Of a stretch of DNA of 64,000 nt, positions 1 to 9,041 are shown in pieces; the stretch's first letter is position 1, and each line of letters opens with the position of its first letter. The position numbers were made by a program, and so were the translations under genes. The notes under the pieces were generated by a model. That model was given only the letters and a program-made list of their open reading frames with translations, searched no databases and was not told the origin of the DNA. This DNA comes from Chitinophaga caseinilytica (GTDB lineage: Bacteria > Bacteroidota > Bacteroidia > Chitinophagales > Chitinophagaceae), in the NCBI RefSeq assembly GCF_038396765.1, contig NZ_CP150096.1, forward strand, positions 1,657,001 to 1,721,000, written 5' to 3'.

Positions 1-828
1 AACCCGTACACCGGCGAAGTGATCGAAGTATACGTGTACCAGGATACGTTTTTCTATACCATGTTCGCGCTGCACCGCTGGATGCTGGGCGGCGCCGTGG
101 GCAAGATGATCGTGGGCGTTTGCACCCTGGTTTTCCTGTTCATTATTCTGACGGGGATCATCCTGTGGTGGCCCAAAACGCGGAATATTCTCAAGCAGCG
201 GCTGAAAGTGAAGTGGGACGCGGGCTGGAAGCGCCTGAACCATGATCTGCACATCGTTCTGGGCTTCTACGCGGCCATCTTCCTGTTCATTTTTGCATTT
301 ACGGGGCTGGCCTGGTCGTTCGAATGGTTCAACGACGGGATCTATAAAGTGACGAACTCTTCACCCAAAGGCACGCCCCCGCCCGTATCGAACTATGTTG
401 CGGAAGCGAAGCCCGTTGCCTTCGATGTGGTGTATCAAAAGGCCAAAACCACTGTGCCGGATGCGCATTTCTACAACATCGCCAAACCGAAAGACTCCGC
501 CGCCGCGTACAGCGTCAGCATGATCACACCACGATCGGCGCACGAATCCGCATCGGATAACCTGTTCATCGACCAGTATTCAGGAGAGGTTTTGCAGTTG
601 CAGGCTTTCGGGGACAGAAACCTGGGACAGCGGGTACGCAGCACCTTCAAACCGGTGCATATCGCTTCCATCTGGGGCACGCCGTCCAAAATCATCGGGC
701 TCATCGTTTGCCTGTTGGGCGTCACCTTCCCCATCACCGGCATCATCATGTGGATCAATCGTTTGCGCAAACAAAAGAAAACAGGGAAATCGAAAGCCCG
801 GTCGCCGCAGGAAGCGGCTGCCGCATAA
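1..828 (+). CDS. PepSY-associated transmembrane protein (5' end outside window)
   Basis: The reading frame is open from base 1, so the gene begins before the window; the first in-window start-like codon is a GTG at 19 that need not be used. Three hydrophobic spans are visible: near residues 30-51, 80-103 and 222-243, the last followed by a basic, Ala-rich cytoplasmic tail. The layout (helix ending in WW, a His-Asp-Leu-His segment, a periplasmic PepSY-like stretch, final helix) matches the PepSY-associated TM family, often found beside siderophore or iron uptake genes in Bacteroidota. A role in ferric-siderophore reduction or uptake is inference. A hairpin terminator follows. Confidence 0.85.
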   Translation, partial: NPYTGEVIEVYVYQDTFFYTMFALHRWMLGGAVGKMIVGVCTLVFLFIILTGIILWWPKTRNILKQRLKVKWDAGWKRLNHDLHIVLGFYAAIFLFIFAFTGLAWSFEWFNDGIYKVTNSSPKGTPPPVSNYVAEAKPVAFDVVYQKAKTTVPDAHFYNIAKPKDSAAAYSVSMITPRSAHESASDNLFIDQYSGEVLQLQAFGDRNLGQRVRSTFKPVHIASIWGTPSKIIGLIVCLLGVTFPITGIIMWINRLRKQKKTGKSKARSPQEAAAA

Positions 829-850
829 GGCGAAATTCATGATAGGGGAA

Positions 851-880
851 AGCAGTGCCACGGCGCTGCTTTTTCTTTTT
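851..880 (+). terminator. Rho-independent terminator after the PepSY gene
   Basis: AGCAGTGC pairs with GCGCTGCT across a short loop (851-870, one G-T wobble) and is followed by a T-rich run, 22 bases after the PepSY stop codon. Confidence 0.7.
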
Positions 881-889
881 CATCCAACC

Positions 890-1228
890 TCAATCGCCAC
901 CGCCGCCATCTCCTCCACCGTCGCCACCGCTATCTCCGCCGCTATCTCCGCCACTATCCCCCCAGTCGCCGCTGGCGCCGCCACCACCACCATCGCCACC
1001 GCCATAACCGCCGAAGGAATCGGATGCGGAATTGTTATCGCCCGTGGCGGAATCGGAATAGCTCCAGGGGGAGGATGACGTGTAATCGCTGTTGCCATTG
1101 CCTTTCAGCCGTTTCCGGAACAGGAAGAAGAGGAGCGTCGCCAGGCCGAAAGCCGCGAGTGGCCAGAAAAACAGGAGCGTTTCCAGGGAAACGAGCAGGA
1201 CCGCGGGATAAATTTGCAAGCTGAACAT
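890..1228 (-). CDS. Small membrane protein with Gly/Asp/Ser-rich repeat tail
   Basis: This 112-residue protein starts at a clear ATG (cat at 1226-1228). Residues 1-40 are strongly hydrophobic, probably one or two helices, ending in a basic RKRLK stop-transfer segment. From about residue 45 the chain is almost only Gly, Asp and Ser, with tandem GGDS-like units encoded by an imperfect 12-base repeat. Such tails occur in short membrane proteins of TPM/YgcG neighbourhoods, but no catalytic domain is present. It is divergent from the sigma-factor gene. No function can be assigned. The low complexity makes the reading less certain than its length suggests. Confidence 0.6.
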   Translation of the reverse strand: MFSLQIYPAVLLVSLETLLFFWPLAAFGLATLLFFLFRKRLKGNGNSDYTSSSPWSYSDSATGDNNSASDSFGGYGGGDGGGGGASGDWGDSGGDSGGDSGGDGGGDGGGGD

Positions 1229-1316
1229 CGGTATGTTAATTTAAAGGGCGTTTCGGACGGAAATGCTATTTTAGGGAAATTACCATTTAATTAACCGAAA
1301 GTATCCAATTTTGCGC

Positions 1317-1904
1317 ATGTCGGATACCTATGACCACGACGAAGAACTGAACTCGCACTGGGACGCCGTTCTACTCGGCGACGCCGCGGCATATGCGCAG
1401 GTGCATGCCCGGCTCTATCCCCTGCTGTTCCGGTATGGACTGGCCATCCTCGGCGACGGGGACCTGGCCGAAGACGCCGTGCAGGAAGTTTTCATCCGCA
1501 TCTGGGCCAAAAAGTCCACCATCGGCCCCACCCGCAATCTTCGCGCGTTTTTCTTCGCCTCCCTGCGCCGCCATTGCCTCAACCAGCTGCGCAGCCTCAA
1601 AACCCTGCAAGTCCTCACCGCTCCCGACCCCGACATCGAATTTTCTCCCGAAGACATTATTATATCCGAAGAATCTGCCGCCGCCCGGCGCAACACCATC
1701 GCGCAATACCTCAATCAGCTGCCCCGCCGCCAGAAGGAAGCCCTTTACCTGCGATTCTACGAATCCCTTTCGTACGACGAGATCGCGGCCATCATGAAGG
1801 TAAATTACCAATCGGTCGTGAACCTCGTCCACAAAGCCATTGCGCAACTCCGGAAATGGATGGGCCAATTGCCGCTGTGGTGGCTGGTTTGGCAGATTTT
1901 TTAA
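1317..1904 (+). CDS. RNA polymerase sigma-70 factor, ECF family (FecI-like)
   Basis: This 195-residue ECF sigma factor probably drives the downstream FecR/SusC/SusD genes. Region 2 (about residues 25-95) has the expected DLAEDAVQEVFIRIW core helix. Region 4 (about 130-185) has RRQKEALYLRF and the helix-turn-helix SYDEIAAIMKVNYQSVVNLVHKA. I chose the ATG at 1317 over the in-frame TTG at 1311. It is followed after 61 bases by a FecR anti-sigma gene, the usual Bacteroidota signalling order: outer-membrane STN transporter, FecR, sigma. The regulated substrate is unknown. Confidence 0.93.
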   Translation: MSDTYDHDEELNSHWDAVLLGDAAAYAQVHARLYPLLFRYGLAILGDGDLAEDAVQEVFIRIWAKKSTIGPTRNLRAFFFASLRRHCLNQLRSLKTLQVLTAPDPDIEFSPEDIIISEESAAARRNTIAQYLNQLPRRQKEALYLRFYESLSYDEIAAIMKVNYQSVVNLVHKAIAQLRKWMGQLPLWWLVWQIF

Positions 1905-1965
1905 AAATATTTCCCAAAAAAGGAGTATCCCCGGCGCATTTTCGTGTCTTTCTATAAAACACGTT

Positions 1966-2852
1966 ATGGAAGATCCTTCCTTACCGCAAGACCCAGATAA
2001 AGCCCCGTTCCGGTTCCGCCGGCGGGAGGTGCCCGCGTCGCAGGTCGGCCGCAGTTGGGAACGGATCGCTCCCGAACTGGAAAAAGACCGCATCACAAGC
2101 CCCGCCGCACGCTTCGCCTCCTGGCAGCCGCAGTGCTCGTGCCGGCCATCGCCTGGGGAGGATATATGCTCTATTGTAACCTGCTATTCGACAATATGCG
2201 CGAATATCACACCCAATACGGCGAAATGAAACAGGTGATGCTGCCCGACAGTTCCACCGTTTTCCTCAACGCCAATTCCACCCTCCGCATACCCGCCGAA
2301 TGGAAAAGCGCCGAAAGCCGCAGCGTGTGGCTCGACGGGGAAGCGTATTTCGAGATCACCAAACATCCCGGCGCCGCCGATGCCCGGTTTATCGTCCACA
2401 CCCCGGAGATCGACGTGGAAGTGCTCGGCACCAAGTTCAACGTAAATATGCTGGAAGCCCGCACCACCGTATCGCTCAAAGAAGGGAAGGTACAGCTCAC
2501 CGCCAAATCCGACATCAGCGAAGGCCCCAAAGTGATCATGATGAAACCCGGAGACGAAGTGCAGGTCGACCACGAAAAATCCCGCCTCCGGGAAGCCGTG
2601 AATACCGACCAGATCGCAGACTGGCGCAACCACCGCTATCATTTCGAAAATACATCCATGCAGGAGATCGCCGCTATCATCCGCACCAAATATGGCTATG
2701 AAGTAACGCTCAGTCCCGCAGCGGCGAAGCGTACCATCAGCGGCGACCTGTATGCCCGGAATATCGAACAATTGTCTAATGCCCTGGCGCTCACCATGAA
2801 TCTATCCATCGAGCACGCGAATCATAAGATCAGTATTTCAACCAAAGACTAG
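1966..2852 (+). CDS. FecR-family anti-sigma factor, reading frame broken near 2081-2085
   Basis: The protein lies in two frames. The N-terminal part (ATG 1966, starting MEDPSLPQDPDK) runs to about ELEK. The transmembrane helix (LRLLAAAVLVPAIAWGG) and the whole FecR periplasmic domain with its C-terminal DUF4974-like part (about 70 residues, ending at 2852) lie in the frame one base back. Adding one A to the A5 run at 2081-2085 joins them into one protein of about 295 residues. Without that base only a cytoplasmic stub, or an internal TTG start at 2055, would be possible. FecR relays the signal from the SusC-type receptor to the upstream sigma factor. I judge the break a likely homopolymer error. 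Confidence 0.85.
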
Positions 2853-2971
2853 TTTTTTAAGATATCAGTAAACGTAACAGCTTCTGCAGAAGTAACGGTT
2901 TGCCATGCGCAGGCCGGATGGGAAATTACTGTCAACCAAAATTGTTTCACCCATTTTAAAATTCCAACGAT

Positions 2972-5900
2972 ATGCAAGCGAACAATTTGTTGCGGACCAC
3001 TTTGCTGGCAGCTGCCTTCGCGGCCGGTTCCACCCTGGCGTTTGCCGGCGGGCAGGACCTGGCTGCGAACAGCGGCGCTCCGCATCATGTGCGGCCGGGA
3101 GGCAATGCTTCCAGGCAGCAGAAAACGCTCGAACAGCTGCTGAAGGAGATCCACAAAACATACAAAGTAGACCTGCTGTACGAATCCCGTAAACTGCCCA
3201 AAGTCAAAGTAAATTTCAAACCTTCCGATTTCGACGATGTGGAAGAAATGCTCCGGGCATTGTTGCATCCACATGGTTTGCAGGCGCAGTCTGTCCAGCC
3301 CAATACCTGGGCCATCGTGCCCCTGGGCGAGAAATCCCCCCGCCCGAAGATGGAAACGCCCATCCACCCGCAACCCGCCAATTCCGGGCCCGCCTCACAA
3401 CCGATCATGCGGGTGAACGGCGCCAGTACGGCGGGTTTCGCGGGGACCGTGACCGACACCGTGCGCAGGGTACGCATCCAGGGTAAGATCAGCGACGGGG
3501 AAAACGGATCGCCGCTGCCCGGCGTATCCATCCAGGTGAAAGGCGAAACTCGCGGCGCCACTACCGACGGCGATGGGCGCTTTGCCCTGGATGTTACGCC
3601 CGGCAATGTGCTCCACGTCACCCTCCTCGGTTACGAAAGCAAGGAAATCACCGTCGGCAACAGCCGCAACTTCGACCTCACGCTCGACGTGAGCAACCGC
3701 GCCCTCAACGAGATCGTGGTGGTAGGTTATGGTTCGCAACGCAAAAGCCTTGTGACCGGCGCTATCTCTTCCATCAAAGCGGCAGACATCGCTACGGTGT
3801 CGGCTACACGGGTGGAACAGGCGCTGCAGGGGCGGACTTCGGGCGTTACCGTACTGCCCGTGTCCGGTTCTCCGGGTAGCGGGATGCGCGTCCGCATCCG
3901 CGGTACGGGCTCCAACGGTTCCTCCGAGCCGCTGTACATCATCGACGGGATGCGCGCCGGCGGCATGGAATACCTGGATCCCTCCGAGATCGCTTCCATC
4001 GAAGTGCTGAAAGATGCCGCTTCGGCCGCGATTTACGGTGCCGAAGGCGCCAACGGCGTGGTGATCATCACCACCAAAACCGGCAGGAAAGATATGCCGC
4101 CCCGTATCGATTTCAGTATGCAATACGGCCGGCAGTCGCTCAAGAACAACATGCCCATGATGAACGCCGAGCAGTACAGCCAATACCTCACAGACGCGGA
4201 AACGCCCGGCGATATTCCCAACCCGGCCGATTGGAAAGGCAAAAAAGGGACGGACTGGTTTGACGAGATCAGCCAGAACGCGCCCATGCAGCGGTACACG
4301 CTCAACTTCAGCGGCGGCAGCGAAAAATCGTCGTACCTCCTCGGCGGCACCATGTACCGGCAAGACGGCCCCATCGGCGGCGCCAAAGCCCGCTTCGACC
4401 GGTATACCGTCCGCCTCAACTCCGATCACCAGATCAAGCCCTGGCTGACGATCGGCAACCGGCTGTCTTACGCCTATCATAAAAGGAACGGGGTGACGGA
4501 AGATTCCGAATTCGGTTCCGTTATTAATAATTCCATTTTGCTCGACCCGCTGTTTCCCGTGGCGTACGACGGGCAAATTTCGCCGCGTGCCCAACAGGCG
4601 CTGGACGAAGGGTACACGCTTGTCAAAGACCCCCGCGGCCGCTACTACGGCGTGTCTGACTACGTGTTCGGCGAAGCCGGCAACCCGGTGGCGCTCATCG
4701 ATGTTACCCATAACACCACCACGCAGCATAAAGTAGTGGGCAATATTTACGGGGAACTGGCACCGGTGAAAGGACTGAAAATTACTTCAAGGTTCGGGCT
4801 GGATGCGGCTTTCCAGCGCCAGCACGCCTGGACGCCCACTTTCTGGTGGAACGCCAACCGCCTCAATACCACGCCCGGTACCGTCGATAACAATCAGAAC
4901 TGGTACAATTGGCAGTGGGAAAACTTCGCCACCTACAACCGCGCTTTCGGTAAGCACGACCTGACGATCATGGCCGGTATGAGCGCCCTCCGCCGGAATT
5001 ACGACCGGTTGAACGGCACGGCTTCCGGTATGTTCCGCGAAGATCCGCTGTTCAGTTATCCCGATTATATCCCTGACGGGCAAGACCGTATCGCCGGTAT
5101 CCAGACGAGCACATCGCTGGTGTCTTACTACGGCCGGCTGCAATACGATTACAAAAGCAAATATCTCTTCAACGCTACCATCCGCCGCGACGGATCTTCG
5201 CTGCTGCCGCCGGCCAATACCTGGGGCACGTTCCCGTCGGTTTCTGCGGGATGGGTGGCTTCCAACGAAGATTTCTTCCCGAAAAGTAATGTGCTCAATT
5301 ACATGAAACTTCGCGCCAGCTGGGGCCAGAACGGTAGCATCGCCAACATCGGCATCGGCGACTGGAACGCGCTCATCACCACCCAGGGCATCGCCTATCC
5401 GGATGTGGACGGTGTATTCCATGTAGGCGCAGAGCCCGCAGGCCTGGAGAACCCGTTCCTCAAATGGGAAGCCAGCGAGCAGCTCGATTTCGGCGCCGAC
5501 TTCGGTTTGCTGGACAGTCGCCTCAGCTTCGTGGTCGACTATTACCGCAAAGTGACGAAAGGGCTGCTCACGCCCGGCAAAGTCCCCAACTTCCTCGGCA
5601 ACGTGCTCCACATTGTGAATGGCGGCGACGTCAGGAACCGTGGATGGGAATTCGAAGTCGCCTATCGCAACGACAATAAAAACGCGCTCAAATTCGAGAT
5701 CGCCGCCAACCTGACCACGATCGACAATGAAGTGCTGCGCCTCAACGAATTTACCGACCGCATCCCCGGAACTACCGTGGGCACGGGCTGGACGGCTTCC
5801 TGGTTCGAAAAAGGCATGCCCATCTGGTACTTCCGCGGATACAAAACCGACGGCATTTTCCAGACCCAGCGCGAGATTGACGCCTGGAAAGCGCAATATG

Positions 5901-6484
5901 CTACCGACGAAGTGATCCGCCCCGGCGATCCGCGGCCGGTAGACGTGAACGGCGACAAATCGATTTCCGTGGGCGATTATGATTTCATTGGTAGTCCGCA
6001 CCCCGATTTCGTGTACGGCGGCCGCGTGAGCCTCAATTATAAAGGCATCGATTTCCTGGTGCTCGTGCAGGGGCAATCCGGGAACGATGTGCTGATGGGT
6101 TTTAACCGTACCGACCGGCCTACCGGCAACCGCCCGCTTTTCCTGTGGGAAGACCGCTGGACGGCCCAGAACGCGAATGCCCGGTGGTTTGGCGCCAACA
6201 CCGCCAGCACTTTTGCCTATAACAGCGATTATATGGTGATGGACGGTTCGTACATGCGCATCCGTCAGTTACAAGTGGGGTATACATTCCCGCAGTCGCT
6301 CCTGAAACGTGCCCACATCAGCAACGCAAGGATTTATTGCTCGCTCGACAACTATTTCACTTTCACGAAATACAAGGGGCTCGACCCCGAGGCGGGCAGT
6401 AACGACAACAACAGCCTGGGTATCGATCGCGGGGTGTATCCCATTCCGCGGGTAGCCATGTTCGGCCTTTCATTCTCCTTTTAA
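2972..6484 (+). CDS. SusC/RagA-family TonB-dependent outer-membrane transporter with STN signalling domain
   Basis: The protein has 1170 residues. A signal peptide (about 1-26) is followed by an STN domain (about 50-115), which in this family contacts FecR, then a carboxypeptidase-regulatory-like domain (about 168-245). The plug (about 250-365) has the SusC marks NEIVVVGYG, RIRGTGS, YIIDGM and GANGVVIITTKTG. A 22-strand type barrel follows, ending in an aromatic FSFSF tail for BAM insertion. It imports an unknown ligand together with the adjacent SusD. STN plus sigma/FecR indicates trans-envelope autoregulation. No glycosidase or protease follows, so the substrate class cannot be read from context. 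Confidence 0.95.
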   Translation: MQANNLLRTTLLAAAFAAGSTLAFAGGQDLAANSGAPHHVRPGGNASRQQKTLEQLLKEIHKTYKVDLLYESRKLPKVKVNFKPSDFDDVEEMLRALLHPHGLQAQSVQPNTWAIVPLGEKSPRPKMETPIHPQPANSGPASQPIMRVNGASTAGFAGTVTDTVRRVRIQGKISDGENGSPLPGVSIQVKGETRGATTDGDGRFALDVTPGNVLHVTLLGYESKEITVGNSRNFDLTLDVSNRALNEIVVVGYGSQRKSLVTGAISSIKAADIATVSATRVEQALQGRTSGVTVLPVSGSPGSGMRVRIRGTGSNGSSEPLYIIDGMRAGGMEYLDPSEIASIEVLKDAASAAIYGAEGANGVVIITTKTGRKDMPPRIDFSMQYGRQSLKNNMPMMNAEQYSQYLTDAETPGDIPNPADWKGKKGTDWFDEISQNAPMQRYTLNFSGGSEKSSYLLGGTMYRQDGPIGGAKARFDRYTVRLNSDHQIKPWLTIGNRLSYAYHKRNGVTEDSEFGSVINNSILLDPLFPVAYDGQISPRAQQALDEGYTLVKDPRGRYYGVSDYVFGEAGNPVALIDVTHNTTTQHKVVGNIYGELAPVKGLKITSRFGLDAAFQRQHAWTPTFWWNANRLNTTPGTVDNNQNWYNWQWENFATYNRAFGKHDLTIMAGMSALRRNYDRLNGTASGMFREDPLFSYPDYIPDGQDRIAGIQTSTSLVSYYGRLQYDYKSKYLFNATIRRDGSSLLPPANTWGTFPSVSAGWVASNEDFFPKSNVLNYMKLRASWGQNGSIANIGIGDWNALITTQGIAYPDVDGVFHVGAEPAGLENPFLKWEASEQLDFGADFGLLDSRLSFVVDYYRKVTKGLLTPGKVPNFLGNVLHIVNGGDVRNRGWEFEVAYRNDNKNALKFEIAANLTTIDNEVLRLNEFTDRIPGTTVGTGWTASWFEKGMPIWYFRGYKTDGIFQTQREIDAWKAQYATDEVIRPGDPRPVDVNGDKSISVGDYDFIGSPHPDFVYGGRVSLNYKGIDFLVLVQGQSGNDVLMGFNRTDRPTGNRPLFLWEDRWTAQNANARWFGANTASTFAYNSDYMVMDGSYMRIRQLQVGYTFPQSLLKRAHISNARIYCSLDNYFTFTKYKGLDPEAGSNDNNSLGIDRGVYPIPRVAMFGLSFSF

Positions 6485-6502
6485 CCTGCAAACAATCCAG
6501 TC

Positions 6503-8035
6503 ATGAAACCAAATCAAAAACGAAATACGATCATTCTCGGCGCGGCGCTGTTGTTGGGAGCGGGTTGCGGGAAAGGGTTCCTCGAACAGGACATTCCCGG
6601 CCGGATGCCGCTGGAAGGATATTATAAAACCGACGCCGATGCCCGCACCGCCACGTTTGCAGCGTACGACATGCTGCAGGCGGAATACAACTGGGGATGG
6701 GGAAGCCCGCTGCTGTTGAAAACGCTGCCATCGGACGAAAGTAACGCCGGCGGGAACGGCCCGGGCGACCAGCCGCATTACCAGGCGTTGGACAATTTCA
6801 CGCACGACGCGCAGGGTGAGAGCATTTTATGGGTGTGGCGGATGAATTACTTCGGCATTTACCGGGCCAACCAGGTGATCAACCGCGTGGCCGGCACATC
6901 GGATCTGCAAAAGCGGTATATCGCCGAAAGCAAGGTGTTGCGCGCATACTATTATTCGGAGTTGACGGCTTTGTGGGGCGATGTGCCACTGGTGCTCAAA
7001 GACCTCGAGCCTTCCGAATACACGCAAACGAAGCGGATTGCCCGGGCTGAAGTGTACGCCCAGATCGAAAAAGACCTGCAGGAAGCGATCCCTGTACTTT
7101 CCGTCAGAAGCGGATTGCCGGCGAGTGAAAGGTTCCGCGTGACGAAGGGGACGGCGCAGTCGCTGCTCGGGAAAGTGTATCTCTATCAGAAGAAATGGGC
7201 GCTGGCGGCGGAGCAGTTCAATAACGTGATCAATTCCGGCGAATATGACCTGGAGCCTTCCGTGGCGATGGCTTTCTCCCAAAAGGGCGAGTTCGGTATC
7301 GAAAGTGTTTTCGAAGTGCCGTTCACCGACCAGAAGCGGTATACCTGGGATAATTTTCCGTGGGACCGGTTCCGGGAGATCGAAAGCAATATCCACATCA
7401 AGCTCATGGGCCCCCGCGAAGAACATTATACCCGCATGACCGGTGATTCGCTCGACGGTGGATGGGGGTTCAATGTGGGCAAGAAGAAGTTGTACGACGC
7501 ATTCGTGGCCGCGGGAGACGTGGTGCGGAGGAAGCAGACGATGTTTTCGGTGGCCGAGCTGACAGCCGGCGGCGGGAAATTCGCGGACCCGACGGTGTGG
7601 GATTTCGAAGGATACATCCAGCGGAAATACGGTTCCTTTTCGACCGTTACCACCAACCCCGACGACGGGACGCCGGATTTGAACTATGGTACCAATTCCA
7701 GGTTGATCCGGTATGCGGATGTGTTGCTCATGGCGGCGGAGGCGTATTACCGGGCGGGGAACGAGGGGCGTTCGCGGACGGAGTTGAACAAGGTGCGGAA
7801 GCGCGCCAAGCTGGCAGATGTAACTGCGGCGGGCAATGCGCTGTTCGACGCCATTGTTCGGGAGCGGCAGCTGGAACTGGCTTTCGAGGGGTTCCGGTAC
7901 CTGGACCTGGTGCGCTGGGGCCGGGCGGAAGCGGAATTGGGGCCTTTGGGGTATAAACCCAATAAGCACGAGTTATTGCCGGTGCCGGATGAAGACGTGC
8001 GGATAGGGCACCTGGAGCAAAACAAGGGATATTAA
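6503..8035 (+). CDS. SusD/RagB-family outer-membrane substrate-binding lipoprotein
   Basis: This 510-residue partner of the preceding SusC starts 18 bases after it. The N-terminus is a lipoprotein signal (LLLGAGCGKGFLEQ, lipidated Cys at 22) followed by the typical FLEQDIPGR segment. TPR-like helices carry Y-A-E-S-K-V-L-R-A-Y-Y-Y, GDVPLVL and a C-terminal LNKVRKRAKL...LFDAIVRERQLELAFEG-FRYLDLVRWG region, all hallmarks of SusD. It should cap the SusC barrel at the cell surface and bind the ligand. A strong terminator follows, so the transcription unit ends here. Confidence 0.95.
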   Translation: MKPNQKRNTIILGAALLLGAGCGKGFLEQDIPGRMPLEGYYKTDADARTATFAAYDMLQAEYNWGWGSPLLLKTLPSDESNAGGNGPGDQPHYQALDNFTHDAQGESILWVWRMNYFGIYRANQVINRVAGTSDLQKRYIAESKVLRAYYYSELTALWGDVPLVLKDLEPSEYTQTKRIARAEVYAQIEKDLQEAIPVLSVRSGLPASERFRVTKGTAQSLLGKVYLYQKKWALAAEQFNNVINSGEYDLEPSVAMAFSQKGEFGIESVFEVPFTDQKRYTWDNFPWDRFREIESNIHIKLMGPREEHYTRMTGDSLDGGWGFNVGKKKLYDAFVAAGDVVRRKQTMFSVAELTAGGGKFADPTVWDFEGYIQRKYGSFSTVTTNPDDGTPDLNYGTNSRLIRYADVLLMAAEAYYRAGNEGRSRTELNKVRKRAKLADVTAAGNALFDAIVRERQLELAFEGFRYLDLVRWGRAEAELGPLGYKPNKHELLPVPDEDVRIGHLEQNKGY

Positions 8036-8083
8036 GCGAACGTGATCGATTCAATGATATTTTTTTAGATGTAAACAATGGAA

Positions 8084-8112
8084 AAGGGCTGCCTGTCGAG
8101 GCAGCCCTTCTT
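8084..8112 (+). terminator. Terminator of the sigma/FecR/SusCD unit
   Basis: Perfect 11-bp stem AAGGGCTGCCT / AGGCAGCCCTT with a GTCG loop, followed by CTT and an AT-rich stretch. It lies 48 bases after the SusD stop. Confidence 0.85.
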
Positions 8113-8153
8113 AATATATAGGTGTTACAGGAATGGATGGGTGGAGGTTTGGA

Positions 8154-8560
8154 TACTACTTGAATTAGTAATACGATTGATGGATTTAAACACAGCGGCG
8201 TTCAGTCGTGGTGGGGAAGGGTGGGTTGGGGTTTGATTGGATTTAACAAAGTGGGCGTCGAGCAGTGAAAGGAAATGATGGGTTGGGGTTTGACCCGGGT
8301 ATTGATGGGTATTAACCAGCGGCGTTCAGCAGTGAAAGGGAATGATCGGTTGGGGGTTGTGGGTATTGATGGGTTATAACTTAGTGGCGTCGAGCAATGG
8401 CAGGAAAGGATGGGTTGGGGAGTTGATGTGGGTATTGATGGGTTTTAACATAGTGGCGTCCAGCAGTGACTGGAAAGTATGGGTTGGGGATTGATGTGGG
8501 TCTACTTAATTCAGTAATACGGTTGATGGGTTTTGACACAGCAGCTTTCAGCCCTGGGTT
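8154..8560. repeat. Degenerate tandem repeat tract, about six units of 56-70 bp
   Basis: Units share the pattern GATGGGTtTTAACa-AGTGGCGTcGAGCAGTGa-aGGAAATGATGGGTTGGGGttTGA, given here only as pieces. The TTAAC landmark ends near 8191, 8247, 8316, 8380 and 8449, with a weaker copy near 8538, so spacing is 56-69 bases plus one longer step. The tract opens and closes with the same motif (ACTTGAATTAGTAATACG near 8158 and ACTTAATTCAGTAATACG near 8504). No coding frame is conserved between units. It is G-rich on the plus strand. Function unknown; see findings. Confidence 0.8.
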
Positions 8561-8624
8561 CGTAGCGGATTTCAACCGATTGGGTGTGAAGTGCGAAGTT
8601 TTTGGAATGACACCTTTTGAATTG

Positions 8625-8652
8625 AAAGGGCTGCTTTTGAGGGCAGCCCTTT
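8625..8652 (-). terminator. Terminator of the XRE-like gene, a paralogous copy of the 8084 hairpin
   Basis: Perfect 10-bp stem AAAGGGCTGC / GCAGCCCTTT with an 8-base loop, 32 bases after the stop of the minus-strand regulator. Its sequence and the bases after it (GTGTCACAGG against GTGTTACAGG at 8122) resemble the terminator at 8084. Confidence 0.7.
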
Positions 8653-8684
8653 CAATAGGGGTGTCACAGGGCGGAGATGGTTGG

Positions 8685-9041
8685 TTATATGTTGTGAGCG
8701 AGGCTCAGGCGATGTGTAATGTCTGGCTCTTCCATCCGGCTTTGGAGGAGGAGGGATTCGAGTGCTTCCGTCCGCAGGATGTTATCGGCATTGAAGGCGA
8801 ACGTATTAGTGGTGAGGGGTTCCAGCATATTGCCTTCGCCTGTCAGTAACCAGCGGATGTTCAGGTCTGCGAAACGGTTGGCGATATCCGCGACGATGTC
8901 TACACTCGGTTTGGCACCTTCGGATCGAAACAGCCGCGCGATCTTCTCACAGCTTTTATATTCCAGGATCCGGGTAAACGCGGAGGTGCTCAGCTGCTTG
9001 TGCTGAATGAAATTTTTCAGTCTGCTTGCGATAGATTCCAT
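8685..9041 (-). CDS. XRE-like helix-turn-helix protein (phage-repressor-like N-terminus)
   Basis: The 118-residue protein starts MESIASRLKNF. Residues 1-68 fit the small XRE-type DNA-binding proteins of Bacteroidota: SRLKNFIQHKQLSTSAFTRIL, then a recognition region and DIANRFADLNIRWLLTGEGNML, where the WLLTGEGxML signature closes the domain. Residues 70-118 form a short polar tail with no recognisable effector domain. It stands alone, divergent from the cytochrome cassette, with more than 500 bases upstream. Its targets are unknown; the adjacent repeat tract is a possible but unproven binding region. Confidence 0.75.
   Translation of the reverse strand: MESIASRLKNFIQHKQLSTSAFTRILEYKSCEKIARLFRSEGAKPSVDIVADIANRFADLNIRWLLTGEGNMLEPLTTNTFAFNADNILRTEALESLLLQSRMEEPDITHRLSLAHNI

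Noticed and set aside
8154..8560. Repeat tract considered as a CRISPR array
   Set aside because: Units are degenerate along their whole length, there are no constant repeats with variable spacers, and no cas genes lie nearby.
8466..8849. 127-codon plus-strand frame through the repeat tract
   Set aside because: It runs through the repeat end, a terminator hairpin and the 3' end of the regulator, and repeat units do not conserve its frame.
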